Source: Pseudarthrobacter sp. SSS035
GTDB taxonomy: Bacteria > Actinomycetota > Actinomycetes > Actinomycetales > Micrococcaceae
Assembly (NCBI RefSeq): GCF_023273875.1
Contig: NZ_CP096882.1
Coordinates: forward strand, 4,836,001 to 4,900,000
DNA length: 64,000 nt
Reading direction: 5' to 3'
The translations under genes were made by a program, and so were the position numbers. Shown in pieces: positions 7,855 to 16,615 of the stretch. Numbering within the stretch: the first letter of the stretch is position 1; the number at the start of each line of letters is the position of its first letter. The notes under the pieces were generated by a model. That model was not told the DNA's origin, searched no databases, and was given only the letters and a program-made list of their open reading frames with translations.

Positions 7855-8514
7855 TCAGCCCTTCCTGGTCTTGGCCCAGAGACTAAACAGTTCCAGAGCG
7901 ACGTCTTTGTAATCCATAGTTGCTTTCTCGGAGTTGCGAGTTTTTTCGTAGGAAGTAACCACCGTCCCGTACATGGGTGCCCGCTCGTGTGCCTTGTAGG
8001 AGCGAACAAACGAGTTGCAAACGAGGATCCCCTGCTCTCGCAGCATGTCCTGTGCGTCCAACGCATCCTGCGGTGAACGCGAATCGGCCTTTGTGATCAC
8101 GACCCTGTAGTCCAGGCCGAAGGGCTGGACTATCTTCTCGAAAGTGTAGACGAGAGGCAGCAGTGCCAAAGGAGTGGCTTCTGTAGGCATCACGATGAAG
8201 TCCGATTGGCCAACGATGGCCTTGAGAACCTGAATGTTTTCCAAGTTACCAGGGGTATCGACGAAAACCGTGTCGTAGTCAAGATTGCGCATTTGTGTGA
8301 GCGCTTCCGGATCCGTCTCGGTCGCCACGTCGAACTGCAGCTGTTCCTTTTCAGGGAGTTCCTCTGCATTGGTTGCCCACATCGTTACTGAACCCTGCGG
8401 GTCGGCGTCGACGACAAGCACCTTCGAGCTCTGTGCGGCAACGGCGGCAAGATTCATCACCGTAGTGGTTTTTCCGGCGCCGCCTTTTTGGTTGACGACA
8501 GCTACGACCCTCAT
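7855..8514 (-). CDS. parA: ParA-type plasmid partition ATPase
   Basis: The start is the ATG at 8514 because AAGGAAG lies upstream and the protein then begins MRVVAVVNQKGGAGKTTTV, the normal ParA N-terminus. A longer frame to 8646 lacks support. The 219-residue protein has the deviant Walker A KGGAGKTT (9-16 region), the A' motif VLVVDADPQG and Walker B VFVDTPG. It lacks an N-terminal HTH, so it is the short (type Ib) class. It segregates the plasmid with the downstream RHH protein. In the upstream region (8515-8700), short inverted repeats such as AACCC-N8-GGGTT may be control sites. Confidence 0.9.
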   Translation of the reverse strand: MRVVAVVNQKGGAGKTTTVMNLAAVAAQSSKVLVVDADPQGSVTMWATNAEELPEKEQLQFDVATETDPEALTQMRNLDYDTVFVDTPGNLENIQVLKAIVGQSDFIVMPTEATPLALLPLVYTFEKIVQPFGLDYRVVITKADSRSPQDALDAQDMLREQGILVCNSFVRSYKAHERAPMYGTVVTSYEKTRNSEKATMDYKDVALELFSLWAKTRKG

Positions 8515-8932
8515 GAGTGCTTCCTTAATTTTGGATTTCCATGGCACTCGTAACGACTTGGGATTGGGGCCCCACCTAAGCCCCACCAACCCGAGGAAAT
8601 GGGTTAGTTCGATCAAAGGTAGGGAACATCTGTCAGTCGCCGGCAAGCGCTACGCCAAAATTACCAGCACCACTCCCCCTCTGTCGGAAGAATCGCCGTA
8701 GATGCACAGACTCAGTGACTTTGTTTCTCTGTCACTCTATGAGTCCGGAACTCTGTAAGTCTGTTACTAATGATGCAGGTAGGCCAAATGGGCCTACTCC
8801 CCCACGATGCCGTTCCTAACACTTCAACCGCGCCAGGAACGGGCAGTCGTTTCATGCCACGAAGCGACTTGGCCCTTTATGGAGCTGCATTGGTCCTACG
8901 TTCTCAGGCGCTAGGGGTTGACGGACTCAGTG

Positions 8933-10180
8933 AGTCGCGGGCTTCCAGACTGACAGACTCACAGGCTTACTGGCTCTTGGACTGACAGACTCATGGGGCT
9001 GGATGTTTCGGGTCTCGGCGGCCCAGGGTCCGAGGTGCTGCTACATTCGCACTCACGCACTCACGCACTCACGCACTGACGGAGTACGTGACTGCGTGAG
9101 TTCCGAAGTCACGGAGTGTTGGGTCGGCAGCTGCGTCCGGCCAACGTTCTCATGCCCCACGGACTGACGCACTGACGGACTCACGGACTCAGAGAGTCGC
9201 GGGCTTCCAGACCGACAGACTCACAGGCTTACTGGCTCTTGGACTGACAGACTCATGGGGCTGGATGATTCGGGTCTCGGCGGCCCAGGGTCCGACGTGC
9301 TGCTACATTCGCACTCACGCACTCACGCACTCACGCACTCACGCACTCACGCACTCACGGGCTGACAGAGTACGTGACTGCGTGAGTTCCGAAGTCACGG
9401 AGTGTGGGTCGGCAGCTGCGTCCGGCCAACGTTCTCATGCCCCACGGACTGACGCACTGACGGACTCACGGACTCAGAGAGTCGCGGGCTTCCAGACTGA
9501 CAGACTCACAGACTCACAGGCTTACTGGCTCTTGGACTGACAGACTCATGGGGCTGGATGATTCGGGTCTCGGCGGCCCAGGGTCCGACGTGCTGCTACA
9601 TTCGCACTCACGCACTCACGCACTCACGCACTCACGGGCTGACAGAGTACGTGACTGCGTGAGTTCCGAAGTCACGGAGTGTGGGTCGGCAGCTGCGTCC
9701 GGCCAACGTTCTCATGCCCCACGGACTGACGCACTGACGGACTCACGGACTCAGAGAGTCGCGGGCTTCCAGACTGACAGACTCACAGGCTTACTGGCTC
9801 TTGGACTGACAGACTCATGGGGCTGGATGATTCGGGTCTCGGCGGCCCAGGGTCCGACGTGCTGCTACATTCGCACTCACGCACTGACGGACTCACGGGC
9901 TGACAGAGTACGTGACTACGTGAGTTCCGAAGTCACGGAGTGTGGGTCGGCAGCTGCGTCCGGCCAACGTTCTCATGCCTCATGCCCCACGGACTGACGG
10001 ACTCAGTGAGTCGCGTGCTTCCAGACTGACAGACTCACAGGCTTACTGGCTCTTGGACTGACAGACTCACGGGTCTGGATGTTTCGGGTCTCGGCGGCCC
10101 GGGGTCCGGCGTGCTGCTACATTCGGACTCACGGACTCACGGACCGACAGAGTCCGTGACTGCGGGGTTCCGAAGGATAA
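8933..10180. repeat. Long tandem repeat array built from 8-bp words (candidate centromere/iterons)
   Basis: Five copies of a complex unit begin at AGTCGCGKGCTTCCAG at 8933, 9195, 9480, 9757 and 10009, giving periods of 262, 285, 277 and 252 bp; the last copy is partial. Inside each unit are runs of 8-bp words of the form ACTCACGC, ACTGACGG or ACTCACAG. The differing number of these words explains the length differences. Related words (CAGACTCAGTGAC) also appear at 8706-8760. The array lies upstream of parA, where type Ib centromeres occur. The open frames across it (for example 9265-9540, 9548-9997) are by-products of the 8-bp words and are not genes. Confidence 0.75.
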
Positions 10181-10353
10181 TCGCGATGCGATCAAGCCCT
10201 CACTTCGACTGTGGCGGGTCAATGGTCACGGATGATTGTCATGGCTGGGCGGGAGTGATTCTTTACGACCCGGGAAACCAAGTTCAAAAACGACCGTTTC
10301 TGACCCGCTCATGGCAAGCCTCCGAAAAATGACCCGAATGCCCCCAATAGTGT

Positions 10354-10392
10354 TGGTCAAAACTGGTTTCCGAAAAGAAAGCTGGTCAAAAC
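10354..10392. repeat. Direct repeat before the resolvase gene (possible res subsites)
   Basis: TGGTCAAAAC occurs at 10354-10363 and 10383-10392, 29 bp apart, immediately upstream of the resolvase. Serine resolvases normally act at a multi-part res site next to their gene, so this 10181-10413 stretch is where one would be expected. Nothing else is recognised in it. Confidence 0.35.
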
Positions 10393-10413
10393 GTTAGTTG
10401 GAGGGTTTTTGAC

Positions 10414-11004
10414 GTGTCGGGCAATGTGATCGGCTATGCGAGGGTTAGCACCCGGGGGCAGTCTTTGGATTCCCAAGTTGATGCGCTGGTGTCGGCGGGC
10501 GCGGTCCGCGTGTTCCAGGAATATGCTTCCGGGGCGACGCAGGCCCGGGCACGGTGGATGGAGTGCCTGGACTACCTGCAGCCAGGCAATCTCCTGATGG
10601 TTGCCGACCTCACCAGGCTGGGCCGGAGTACGGCGGACCTGGCAGACATTGTGACCGTGCTGGGGCAGCGGGGGATAGGTTTCCGCTCCCTGACTGAGCC
10701 GTGGCTTGATACCACCAGCGCGCACGGCAAGCTCATCTTTGACATGTTCGCTTCCCTGGCGGAGTACGAACGTTCCCGGTTGTCCGAAAGGACAAAGGCC
10801 GGACTGGCTGCGGCGAAGGCCCGCGGCCGGCTGGGTGGTCGGCCGCGCACCATGACGGAGGGGAAGCTTGAAACTGCCCTGCAGCTGCGCAGCGAGGGTC
10901 ATACCCTGAAGGAGACCGCCCAGCGGCTCAGCGTCAGCGTCTCGTCACTGACCAGGGCACTGAGTCAACGTGCCGTCCCAAAAGTCAGGACTGCACGCTC
11001 TTAG
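10414..11004 (+). CDS. Serine recombinase (resolvase/invertase family)
   Basis: This 196-residue protein is of Tn3-resolvase length. It starts at a GTG with GGAGGG upstream. The N-terminal catalytic domain begins VIGYARVST with nucleophile Ser12. DLTRLGRS and LAEYERSRLSERTKAGL mark the rest of the catalytic core and E-helix. The C-terminal HTH reads TLKETAQRLSVSVSSLTRAL. On plasmids such enzymes resolve multimers. Its position beside the partition locus and repeat array fits a stability role, but no transposase accompanies it. Confidence 0.85.
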   Translation: MSGNVIGYARVSTRGQSLDSQVDALVSAGAVRVFQEYASGATQARARWMECLDYLQPGNLLMVADLTRLGRSTADLADIVTVLGQRGIGFRSLTEPWLDTTSAHGKLIFDMFASLAEYERSRLSERTKAGLAAAKARGRLGGRPRTMTEGKLETALQLRSEGHTLKETAQRLSVSVSSLTRALSQRAVPKVRTARS

Positions 11005-11063
11005 CGGCCCTATTTTGGCATAGGTCTTGGCACCGGCACGGATGTCCTCTTAAGCGGTCCTGT

Positions 11064-13493
11064 CTATGCGGTTTCTAGTTCCTTGGCTCTGCCGGGCGCC
11101 CTTTGCACCAGGAGGTCAGGGTTCAGATTAAGAGCCCCACACATCGCCGTGAAGTGTTTCCTGTCTCCATTGCTTATGAGCTCAAAGACCGCGTGGAGGA
11201 TCTGGACCGCCTCCGGTCTGTTGACACCACGAGTAGTTTCAACTCGCTCCTGATGGGAGTGTTGATGGAGATATGTAACCAGCCTCTGGCGAGTGAGTCC
11301 GTCGTCCATGGAATCAATCGCCGCCTGCATCTGGACCCTGAAATCGCCCATGTTCGCCGGGAATCTAAAGCTGAGGAAGCCTTCCAAGAGACGCCGGCAG
11401 ACGTTTGGAAGGATGACAGCGGCATCCATTTCTTGTTCAATGGTTGGTTCGTCGCCGCAATCGATCAACGTGGTTGCGGCTCGCCAGAAGAGATAATGGT
11501 ATTCCGAACGGAGGCGGGTTCTCAGGGCTTTGTTCGTTTTATCTGAACCCCAGTCACGCCAAGTCGGTACGCGCCGGGCTACTCCTACGTCAATCTTCTG
11601 GACTTTGGCCTGCAGCTCGAGGATTTTGAAGGCACGGCCCGAGCTTGGAGCGTTGTTTGGGAGACGATCCAGCTGATTGGACCAGATTCGAAATAGCTCG
11701 AAATTGTGGGTCATCAGGAAAACTTGCCCACAGTCCCGTGTTGGCTTTTCGTTGCAGGAGCAGTCCACGGGGCGGCCACAGCCACACACAGACGGATGCA
11801 CCAGTTCACTCCATAGAAGGCTCGAAGCGCCGACTGCGAAATTGTCGTCCAGGCTAGAAACGGGATCGTCTATCACTACGATCTGATCGCGGCGATTGCG
11901 GCCGTGCGTGCTGAGGCTTCTGACGAAATACAGCAACGCTAGGGCTGTGCATTCCCCCTCGCTTAGATTGAAGGCCGGCTCTCCGTGCCTATAGATGGCG
12001 TATCGGTTGTCCTCTGCAGGTTCAATTCGGATGTCTGACCTGCCCAGCAGGGTATGCAGCCTCTGGTTTAGCCATTGAGCCGGTGGCGCAGGATCAAGCT
12101 CTTCGTTTTCGAGTGCGATGATTTGGTCCCGCGTTGCCTTCACTGCGGAGGAATTTATTTCCACGGCACTGTTGGCAGCTTCGGATTCACGAAGAGCTGT
12201 GGCGTAGGCATCTTCTTGTTCGCCGATCCAGAAGGCTTCCAGCTGCTCGCATGCTGCCTTGCGCACAGTGGAGAAGGAGAGGCTTCTTTCGTTGTGTCGG
12301 CCTATGAGTTCCTGGAGTTGGGTCGTATCCGGCAGGGAGTATCGTCTATCTTTCCAGTGCTCGGGGAGTGAGGAAACTTGGTGAAGGCTTTTCAATTTCA
12401 AGTCAACCAGCTCCTGCAGAGCGGCAAGATTCCGGGTTGTTTCGTCGCCCTGGACTATGAGCTTCCGAAGCAAGATGTCGTACTCTTTTCGGTACTCCGG
12501 GTACAGGAGGCCTGAATCGGGAAACCCTGTCTGTTGGGATACCAGAGCCGTCGTCAGGTCTTCTATGTCGCTGGTGATGTTGCGGAGGTCTCGCTGTAGG
12601 TCGACTGTGCTTTCATCAAAGTGTCTGTTGAGAACCTCCATACGTTGCTGCGTCAACGGTCCGTTGCAGAACAGGCATGTTGTCGAGTCTCCGTGGAGCG
12701 CGAGGCCCTCCTGGACCCAATCAGCGTGGTCTGGATGTGAAGCCAAGGAATCCACCAAGCGAGCGGTGGGTACAACTGCTAACGCATTACCCAGCGTCTC
12801 GATGGATATGTCCTTTACAGCCGGCGAGCGTGGCAATGGCACTTGAGCGATGAACGTGCTTTGTGCTCGCCCAATTTCCGCCTCGACCTCGAAGGTAGCC
12901 CTGTCTTCAGCCTTCATCGCTTGTGGGAGCCGGCTGAGCACGGTACGAGCGTTGTAACCACGTCCGTACCCCTCTACGCCCCCTAGGGTTGAAGTAACGA
13001 GCGTGCCGATGTTCTTCAGAATCGTCTGCGGAGCGGCGTCTTTCTGCTTCGCCACTTTCTCCAGGGCCCGGGCTTCACGTGCCAATTCGTCAAGGCGAAC
13101 CCGAGCAGTGCGCAGGTCCCTTTCCCGGTCAACGTTTGTCTTACCTATCGCGAGCAAAGCCTTGGCTTCACCCACCTCAAAATCAAAGCACTCTGCGACA
13201 TAAGCCTTGTTAAAGACCGAGACTCTTTCCCAGAGGGGATCCTGAGCGGAAATGACGTCTCGGTTTTGTTCGCCCTGTTCTGACACCTCAAGGGTTACGC
13301 CGGCTGCCCATCCGTCCGTGGATTGTGAGGGCGAAAGCAGCGATGCCAACGTGGACTTTCCTGTGCCGTTATTGGCATAGATCAGGTTTATATCGCTGAA
13401 TCCCGCGAATGTGCTTGGGCAGTTCCAGCCCTGGAAGATCCGGAAGTTCTTAATGGAGCGGACGTTCTCGATGCGCAAATTTCCCCCAGGCAT
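11064..13493 (-). CDS. RloC/PrrC-like AAA_13 ATPase with zinc hook (defence candidate)
   Basis: This 809-residue SMC/ABC-type ATPase has Walker A ANNGTGKST (40-48), helical arms with a zinc-hook motif CLFC (273-276), signature LSEGE (510-514), Walker B IVVIDDP (538-544) and a THN switch (595-597). The architecture matches AAA_13 proteins such as the anticodon nuclease RloC, which senses DNA damage or phage and cuts tRNA. The C-terminal part has the family-typical SEYHYLF and RRLLEGF segments and HSHQE. I cannot confirm a nuclease active site. An unusual cysteine cluster (C570, C572, C578, C580, C588) lies between Walker B and the switch. It is a stand-alone gene, convergent with the resolvase. 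Confidence 0.7.
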   Translation of the reverse strand: MPGGNLRIENVRSIKNFRIFQGWNCPSTFAGFSDINLIYANNGTGKSTLASLLSPSQSTDGWAAGVTLEVSEQGEQNRDVISAQDPLWERVSVFNKAYVAECFDFEVGEAKALLAIGKTNVDRERDLRTARVRLDELAREARALEKVAKQKDAAPQTILKNIGTLVTSTLGGVEGYGRGYNARTVLSRLPQAMKAEDRATFEVEAEIGRAQSTFIAQVPLPRSPAVKDISIETLGNALAVVPTARLVDSLASHPDHADWVQEGLALHGDSTTCLFCNGPLTQQRMEVLNRHFDESTVDLQRDLRNITSDIEDLTTALVSQQTGFPDSGLLYPEYRKEYDILLRKLIVQGDETTRNLAALQELVDLKLKSLHQVSSLPEHWKDRRYSLPDTTQLQELIGRHNERSLSFSTVRKAACEQLEAFWIGEQEDAYATALRESEAANSAVEINSSAVKATRDQIIALENEELDPAPPAQWLNQRLHTLLGRSDIRIEPAEDNRYAIYRHGEPAFNLSEGECTALALLYFVRSLSTHGRNRRDQIVVIDDPVSSLDDNFAVGASSLLWSELVHPSVCGCGRPVDCSCNEKPTRDCGQVFLMTHNFELFRIWSNQLDRLPNNAPSSGRAFKILELQAKVQKIDVGVARRVPTWRDWGSDKTNKALRTRLRSEYHYLFWRAATTLIDCGDEPTIEQEMDAAVILPNVCRRLLEGFLSFRFPANMGDFRVQMQAAIDSMDDGLTRQRLVTYLHQHSHQERVETTRGVNRPEAVQILHAVFELISNGDRKHFTAMCGALNLNPDLLVQRAPGRAKELETA

Positions 13494-13618
13494 TGGATCT
13501 GTTCAAACATCCTAGTTGTCACGACCCTATGTCCCCGGGTTCCGGAGGTATGTCTTAGTTGTCCCATGCAGTTCCACCACGAGAGGCAGTCGAGCGGACT
13601 GCTCGGGGTTTGGGTTTC

Positions 13619-14143
13619 TTATTTGTCGGCCCACCGTTCGTGTGCCGATTGTCGGCTGATGCCGACTGCACGGCCGATGTCCGCCCAGGAGGCCCCGGCT
13701 GCCTTCGCTGCGGCAACGGTCTTATCCAACCTCTGGCCGGCCTGACTGTGTTCACGCGCAGCTGCTTCTACACCCAGGATGGCTTCCGATGGGGCGATGT
13801 GGGCTTTCCACTCGTCGTGGATGGCGTCTTCAACCTCTTGGGAGGCGTCAGCGAAATCCTCTAGGGCAACGTAGTCCCGACGCTTACTGAAGTCAGCGTC
13901 CACGGGGGAAGTAACTCTTTCCCACATCTCGCCTTGCCAGCCGCAGTCGCAGGCTCCACGCCAGCCGATCATCTCTGCATCGGGGACTACTTCGTAGTCA
14001 GTCATCAGCTTGTCCACCTTGTACCGCCCGGATATACCCTTGATGAGCCTTCCTTCGCCTGAGGACGAGGAAGATAACCGTCCATCGGGGGCGACGCAGG
14101 CCGCCCACCCCTCATGTTTGTTGTCGTTTGAAATCCAGCCCAT
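13619..14143 (-). CDS. HTH protein with CxCGW motif (island-flanking paralog 1)
   Basis: This 174-residue protein has an N-terminal half with a possible zinc site (ACDCGWQGEMWERV, about 68-81) and a C-terminal sigma-like HTH (GASWADIGRAVGISRQSAHE). It is closely similar along its whole length to the protein at 32900-33442, with the same orientation and near-identical upstream palindromes. A helix of about 40 residues links the two parts. No named family is recognised. It is probably a small DNA-binding regulator acting on its own promoter. Confidence 0.65.
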   Translation of the reverse strand: MGWISNDNKHEGWAACVAPDGRLSSSSSGEGRLIKGISGRYKVDKLMTDYEVVPDAEMIGWRGACDCGWQGEMWERVTSPVDADFSKRRDYVALEDFADASQEVEDAIHDEWKAHIAPSEAILGVEAAAREHSQAGQRLDKTVAAAKAAGASWADIGRAVGISRQSAHERWADK

Positions 14144-14157
14144 GGTCCGACCTTTCC

Positions 14158-14200
14158 TGTCAGGAGTTCCTGACAGTCAGTGTCTCAGGAGCCTCTGACA
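14158..14200. promoter_or_regulatory. Paired palindromic operators of paralog 1
   Basis: TGTCAGGAGTTCCTGACA (14158-14175, perfect 8+2+8) is followed at 14181-14200 by the imperfect TGTCTCAGGAGCCTCTGACA. Both lie 15-57 bp upstream of the start. The same two-palindrome arrangement precedes paralog 2 (33457-33501), which argues for autoregulation. Confidence 0.65.
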
Positions 14201-14256
14201 TTGACTAGGCATAGTGGCACGGAGCGCCTTGCCCGTCAGCGACGGATGCCCCGTTT

Positions 14257-14270
14257 CAAGGAAGTGGGAC
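14257..14270 (+). repeat. Short dispersed repeat, copy 1
   Basis: CAAGGAAGTGGGAC occurs here and, in the same orientation, at 16535-16548 and 17613-17626. The three copies lie in gene-free gaps. They may be remnants of an insertion-sequence end or a shared binding site. No transposase is nearby. Confidence 0.4.
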
Positions 14271-14344
14271 TAGTGGTACTGCCTCACGGCACTGAACTAG
14301 GTACACCACAAAAGCGGTAGCCCAGGGTGTGGAATCCTTGGATC

Positions 14345-14906
14345 ATGATGGCGCTGAGTTGGCAGTTGATGACGACCGGCGTCTTCGTAGGCGGCGGCAG
14401 GTTGGCGGTTCCTCTCGCAGAGATCTGGCGCACGGACCCGATGACGCTTCGGGACGTGGTCGTGGACCGGCAGGCAATGAGCGCCAGGCTGGGGGAGTAT
14501 CCGAGCCTAGAGCGGGTCTGGGCGCTGTCCCTGCTGGGTCGTGACGGGCAGGCACTTGCCGAAGGCCGGGTGCTGCTGGCTGGTTCGGCGGACCGGTTCC
14601 GGCCCTTGCTGGTGCTGGCCCATGCCTGCCGGCGTTCGCACCGGTGGCATGAGTCGGCGCTGTTGCAGGAAGAGGCCCTGCGCCTTGCTTCGTCACCGGC
14701 GCGGGAGGCTCTGGTCCGTTACGAGATCGGTGTGCGTTTCTTTGATGAAGCCCTCATACCGGGATGCGGCAGCTGAATTGGAATGGGCTTATGACCTGTA
14801 CCGGGCGGCGGGCCGTGAACGCATCGCCAGGCTTTGCCTGCCGGCGCTTGAACGGGCCCGGGAGGTTCTGGCCCTGTCCCCGGTCCCTGACCACCGGCCC
14901 ATCTGA
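14345..14906 (+). pseudogene. TPR-like helical protein, frameshifted
   Basis: The frame from the ATG at 14345 reads helical TPR-like sequence (SLERVWALSLLGRDGQALAE, HESALLQEEALRLA) as far as RYEIGVRFFDEA near 14750, then ends at TGA 14776. In the next frame, directly from that point, the pattern continues (SYRDAAAELEWAYDLYRAAG, RIARLCLPALERA) to a stop at 14906. One extra base near 14748-14752 (GCCCTCAT) would explain this. It is either a genuine frameshift mutation or a sequencing error. If joined, the product is about 186 residues of TPR-type helices. Confidence 0.55.
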
Positions 14907-15071
14907 GGCGGTAGAGCGCCCGCCGCCCGATGGGACCTAGGCTCCACTGCCAGGGCACACGGCCGACCAATTTTCGTCACGAAGGACGATCCTTCACAAC
15001 TTGGCACTACGGGCGGCGACCCTGCAGTAACGCGACTACGGCACCGCTACGCCGCATGCCATCCTTGGGAT

Positions 15072-16313
15072 ATGGCACGAACCTGGTTATCGGTGACGGT
15101 GGAACTGCTCGGCGGACGTGGTGAAGAGCTGTGGCCGTGGCCAGGGCGTATCTTCGCGGTCGGACCGTCGCACACCTTCATGGACCTCGCCAATGCCATC
15201 AACGATGCCTTCGCCCGGTGGGACCGCTCGCACCTGTCAATGTTCACCCTGGCCGACGGCCGGGTAATCACTGACGAGGAGACGGGAGCCGAGATGGCCG
15301 GATCGATCGGCGGGCCGATCATTGCACCGATTGACTTTGCTGTTGCCAAGGTTGCCCGGATGGTGGAGCCGGGGGCTGAGTTTCAGTTCACGTACGACCT
15401 CGGGGATGCCTGGATGCACCGGTGTGTGGTCGGGGAGGTGAAGGTCGACCCGCTGGAGGTATTGGGTGTCCGGCCTTATGTCCCGTTGCCGTACTGGGGC
15501 TGGGGCAGCATCCCGGACCAGTACGGGCGCCGGTGGGCCGGCGACGACGGGGAGGGCCGGGCGCCGGGGAAACCGGGCCGGCCGCACCCGATGCTGCTGC
15601 ATGCCTGGCCCGCTCCGGTGCAGGTGCCGGGGCTGGACCTGTCCGAGTTGCGTGAAGCCATCGCGGCGGCAGATGCGGCCTGCTTCCTGACCACGGTAAC
15701 CGGATGCGACATCGATGACGCTCTGCAGCAGGTGGGGGCCGGCATACCAATGGCGCTGGAACAGAGACGCCAGGAGACCGAGCCGGTGGCACTGTCAGTC
15801 ATCAACCGGCTGAGCCGACGCGGCGGCGCCGGTGACCGGGTGCTGGCCGAGGACCTGCTGGCCGGTCTGCGCCGCGAGCCGCTGCCAGGCCGAGTGGTCC
15901 CGGTGGATCTCGACATGCTCAGCATGGTGCTGGAAGGCGATCCCGACCTATCAATCGGTGGCTACCTCGACCTGCGCACTGGGCAGGTGTACGACGAGAC
16001 CGCCACTGACCCGATGATGGTCGGGGAGGACGCCGCCATCGAAGTGGAGGAGGAGCAGGAGCGCTGGCTTCGACTCAACCGCGCCGGTTCACGGAACGGC
16101 TGGCAGGACATGGCAGCCTTCACCGAGCGGCAGCCCGATGAGGCCCTCCGAGAGCGGCTGGAGCGGGCGATCGAGGGCAAAGGCGCCTTCTACCGGTTCC
16201 GCGATCTCATCCACGGCCAGAACCTCAACGACCAGTGGTACGCCTTCTCCACCGATCGCCAGATGGGCCGTGCCCGCGAGTTCCTCGCTGACAACGGCAT
16301 CCGCGTGGGCTGA
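15072..16313 (+). CDS. Fusion of pRiA4b ORF-3-like and UPF0158-like domains
   Basis: In this 413-residue protein, residues about 1-200 match the plasmid pRiA4b ORF-3 pattern (WRRI-type start, then FQFTYDLGDAWMHRCVVGEV at about 105-124). These domains are found in transposon passengers and plasmid accessory genes. Residues about 290-413 match UPF0158: YLDLRTGQVYDE, then a helical region and the typical C-terminus GKGAFYRFRDLIHG and DQWYAFSTDR. No catalytic role is established for either domain. It stands alone between the TPR relic and a nuclease candidate in the defence island. Confidence 0.65.
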   Translation: MARTWLSVTVELLGGRGEELWPWPGRIFAVGPSHTFMDLANAINDAFARWDRSHLSMFTLADGRVITDEETGAEMAGSIGGPIIAPIDFAVAKVARMVEPGAEFQFTYDLGDAWMHRCVVGEVKVDPLEVLGVRPYVPLPYWGWGSIPDQYGRRWAGDDGEGRAPGKPGRPHPMLLHAWPAPVQVPGLDLSELREAIAAADAACFLTTVTGCDIDDALQQVGAGIPMALEQRRQETEPVALSVINRLSRRGGAGDRVLAEDLLAGLRREPLPGRVVPVDLDMLSMVLEGDPDLSIGGYLDLRTGQVYDETATDPMMVGEDAAIEVEEEQERWLRLNRAGSRNGWQDMAAFTERQPDEALRERLERAIEGKGAFYRFRDLIHGQNLNDQWYAFSTDRQMGRAREFLADNGIRVG

Positions 16314-16534
16314 CGAAGACCAGGACCGGGCGGAGCTGAGTAGACCGAACATGAGATCGAAGGCGCCACGCCGCCCAATCCATGCATTGCATCGTACCGA
16401 AAGTTGCGACTGCGACGGGTAACTGTGGCGAGGGTTGTGGGACAACAAACGGTACGGCCAAGTTACGTGGCGGCATGCGATTCGCGTGTCATCGCGGGTC
16501 ACCCGTGAACGCTCCACTACGGATGTCTCTTTTC

Positions 16535-16548
16535 CAAGGAAGTGGGAC
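16535..16548 (+). repeat. Short dispersed repeat, copy 2
   Basis: This second copy of CAAGGAAGTGGGAC, extended here as GGGACACCCTGG, is similar to copy 3 (GGGACACTCTGG). The remaining 16314-16615 gap shows no gene. TTATGGT about 8 bp before the ATG at 16616 could be the -10 element of a leaderless transcript. Confidence 0.4.
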
Positions 16549-16615
16549 ACCCTGGGTGTCGAGGTGTAGATGGTTTGTGGCGGGCGCTGTCGGTCCTGCC
16601 AGTTATGGTCAACAC

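Noticed and set aside
9265..9997. Repetitive THALTHSR-type protein coding frames
   Set aside because: The frames arise from 8-bp words that stay open by chance. They are interrupted by unit junctions and lack ribosome sites.
8933..10180. CRISPR array
   Set aside because: The repeats are long complex units with internal octamers. There are no uniform unique spacers and no cas genes. It fits a centromere or iteron array better.
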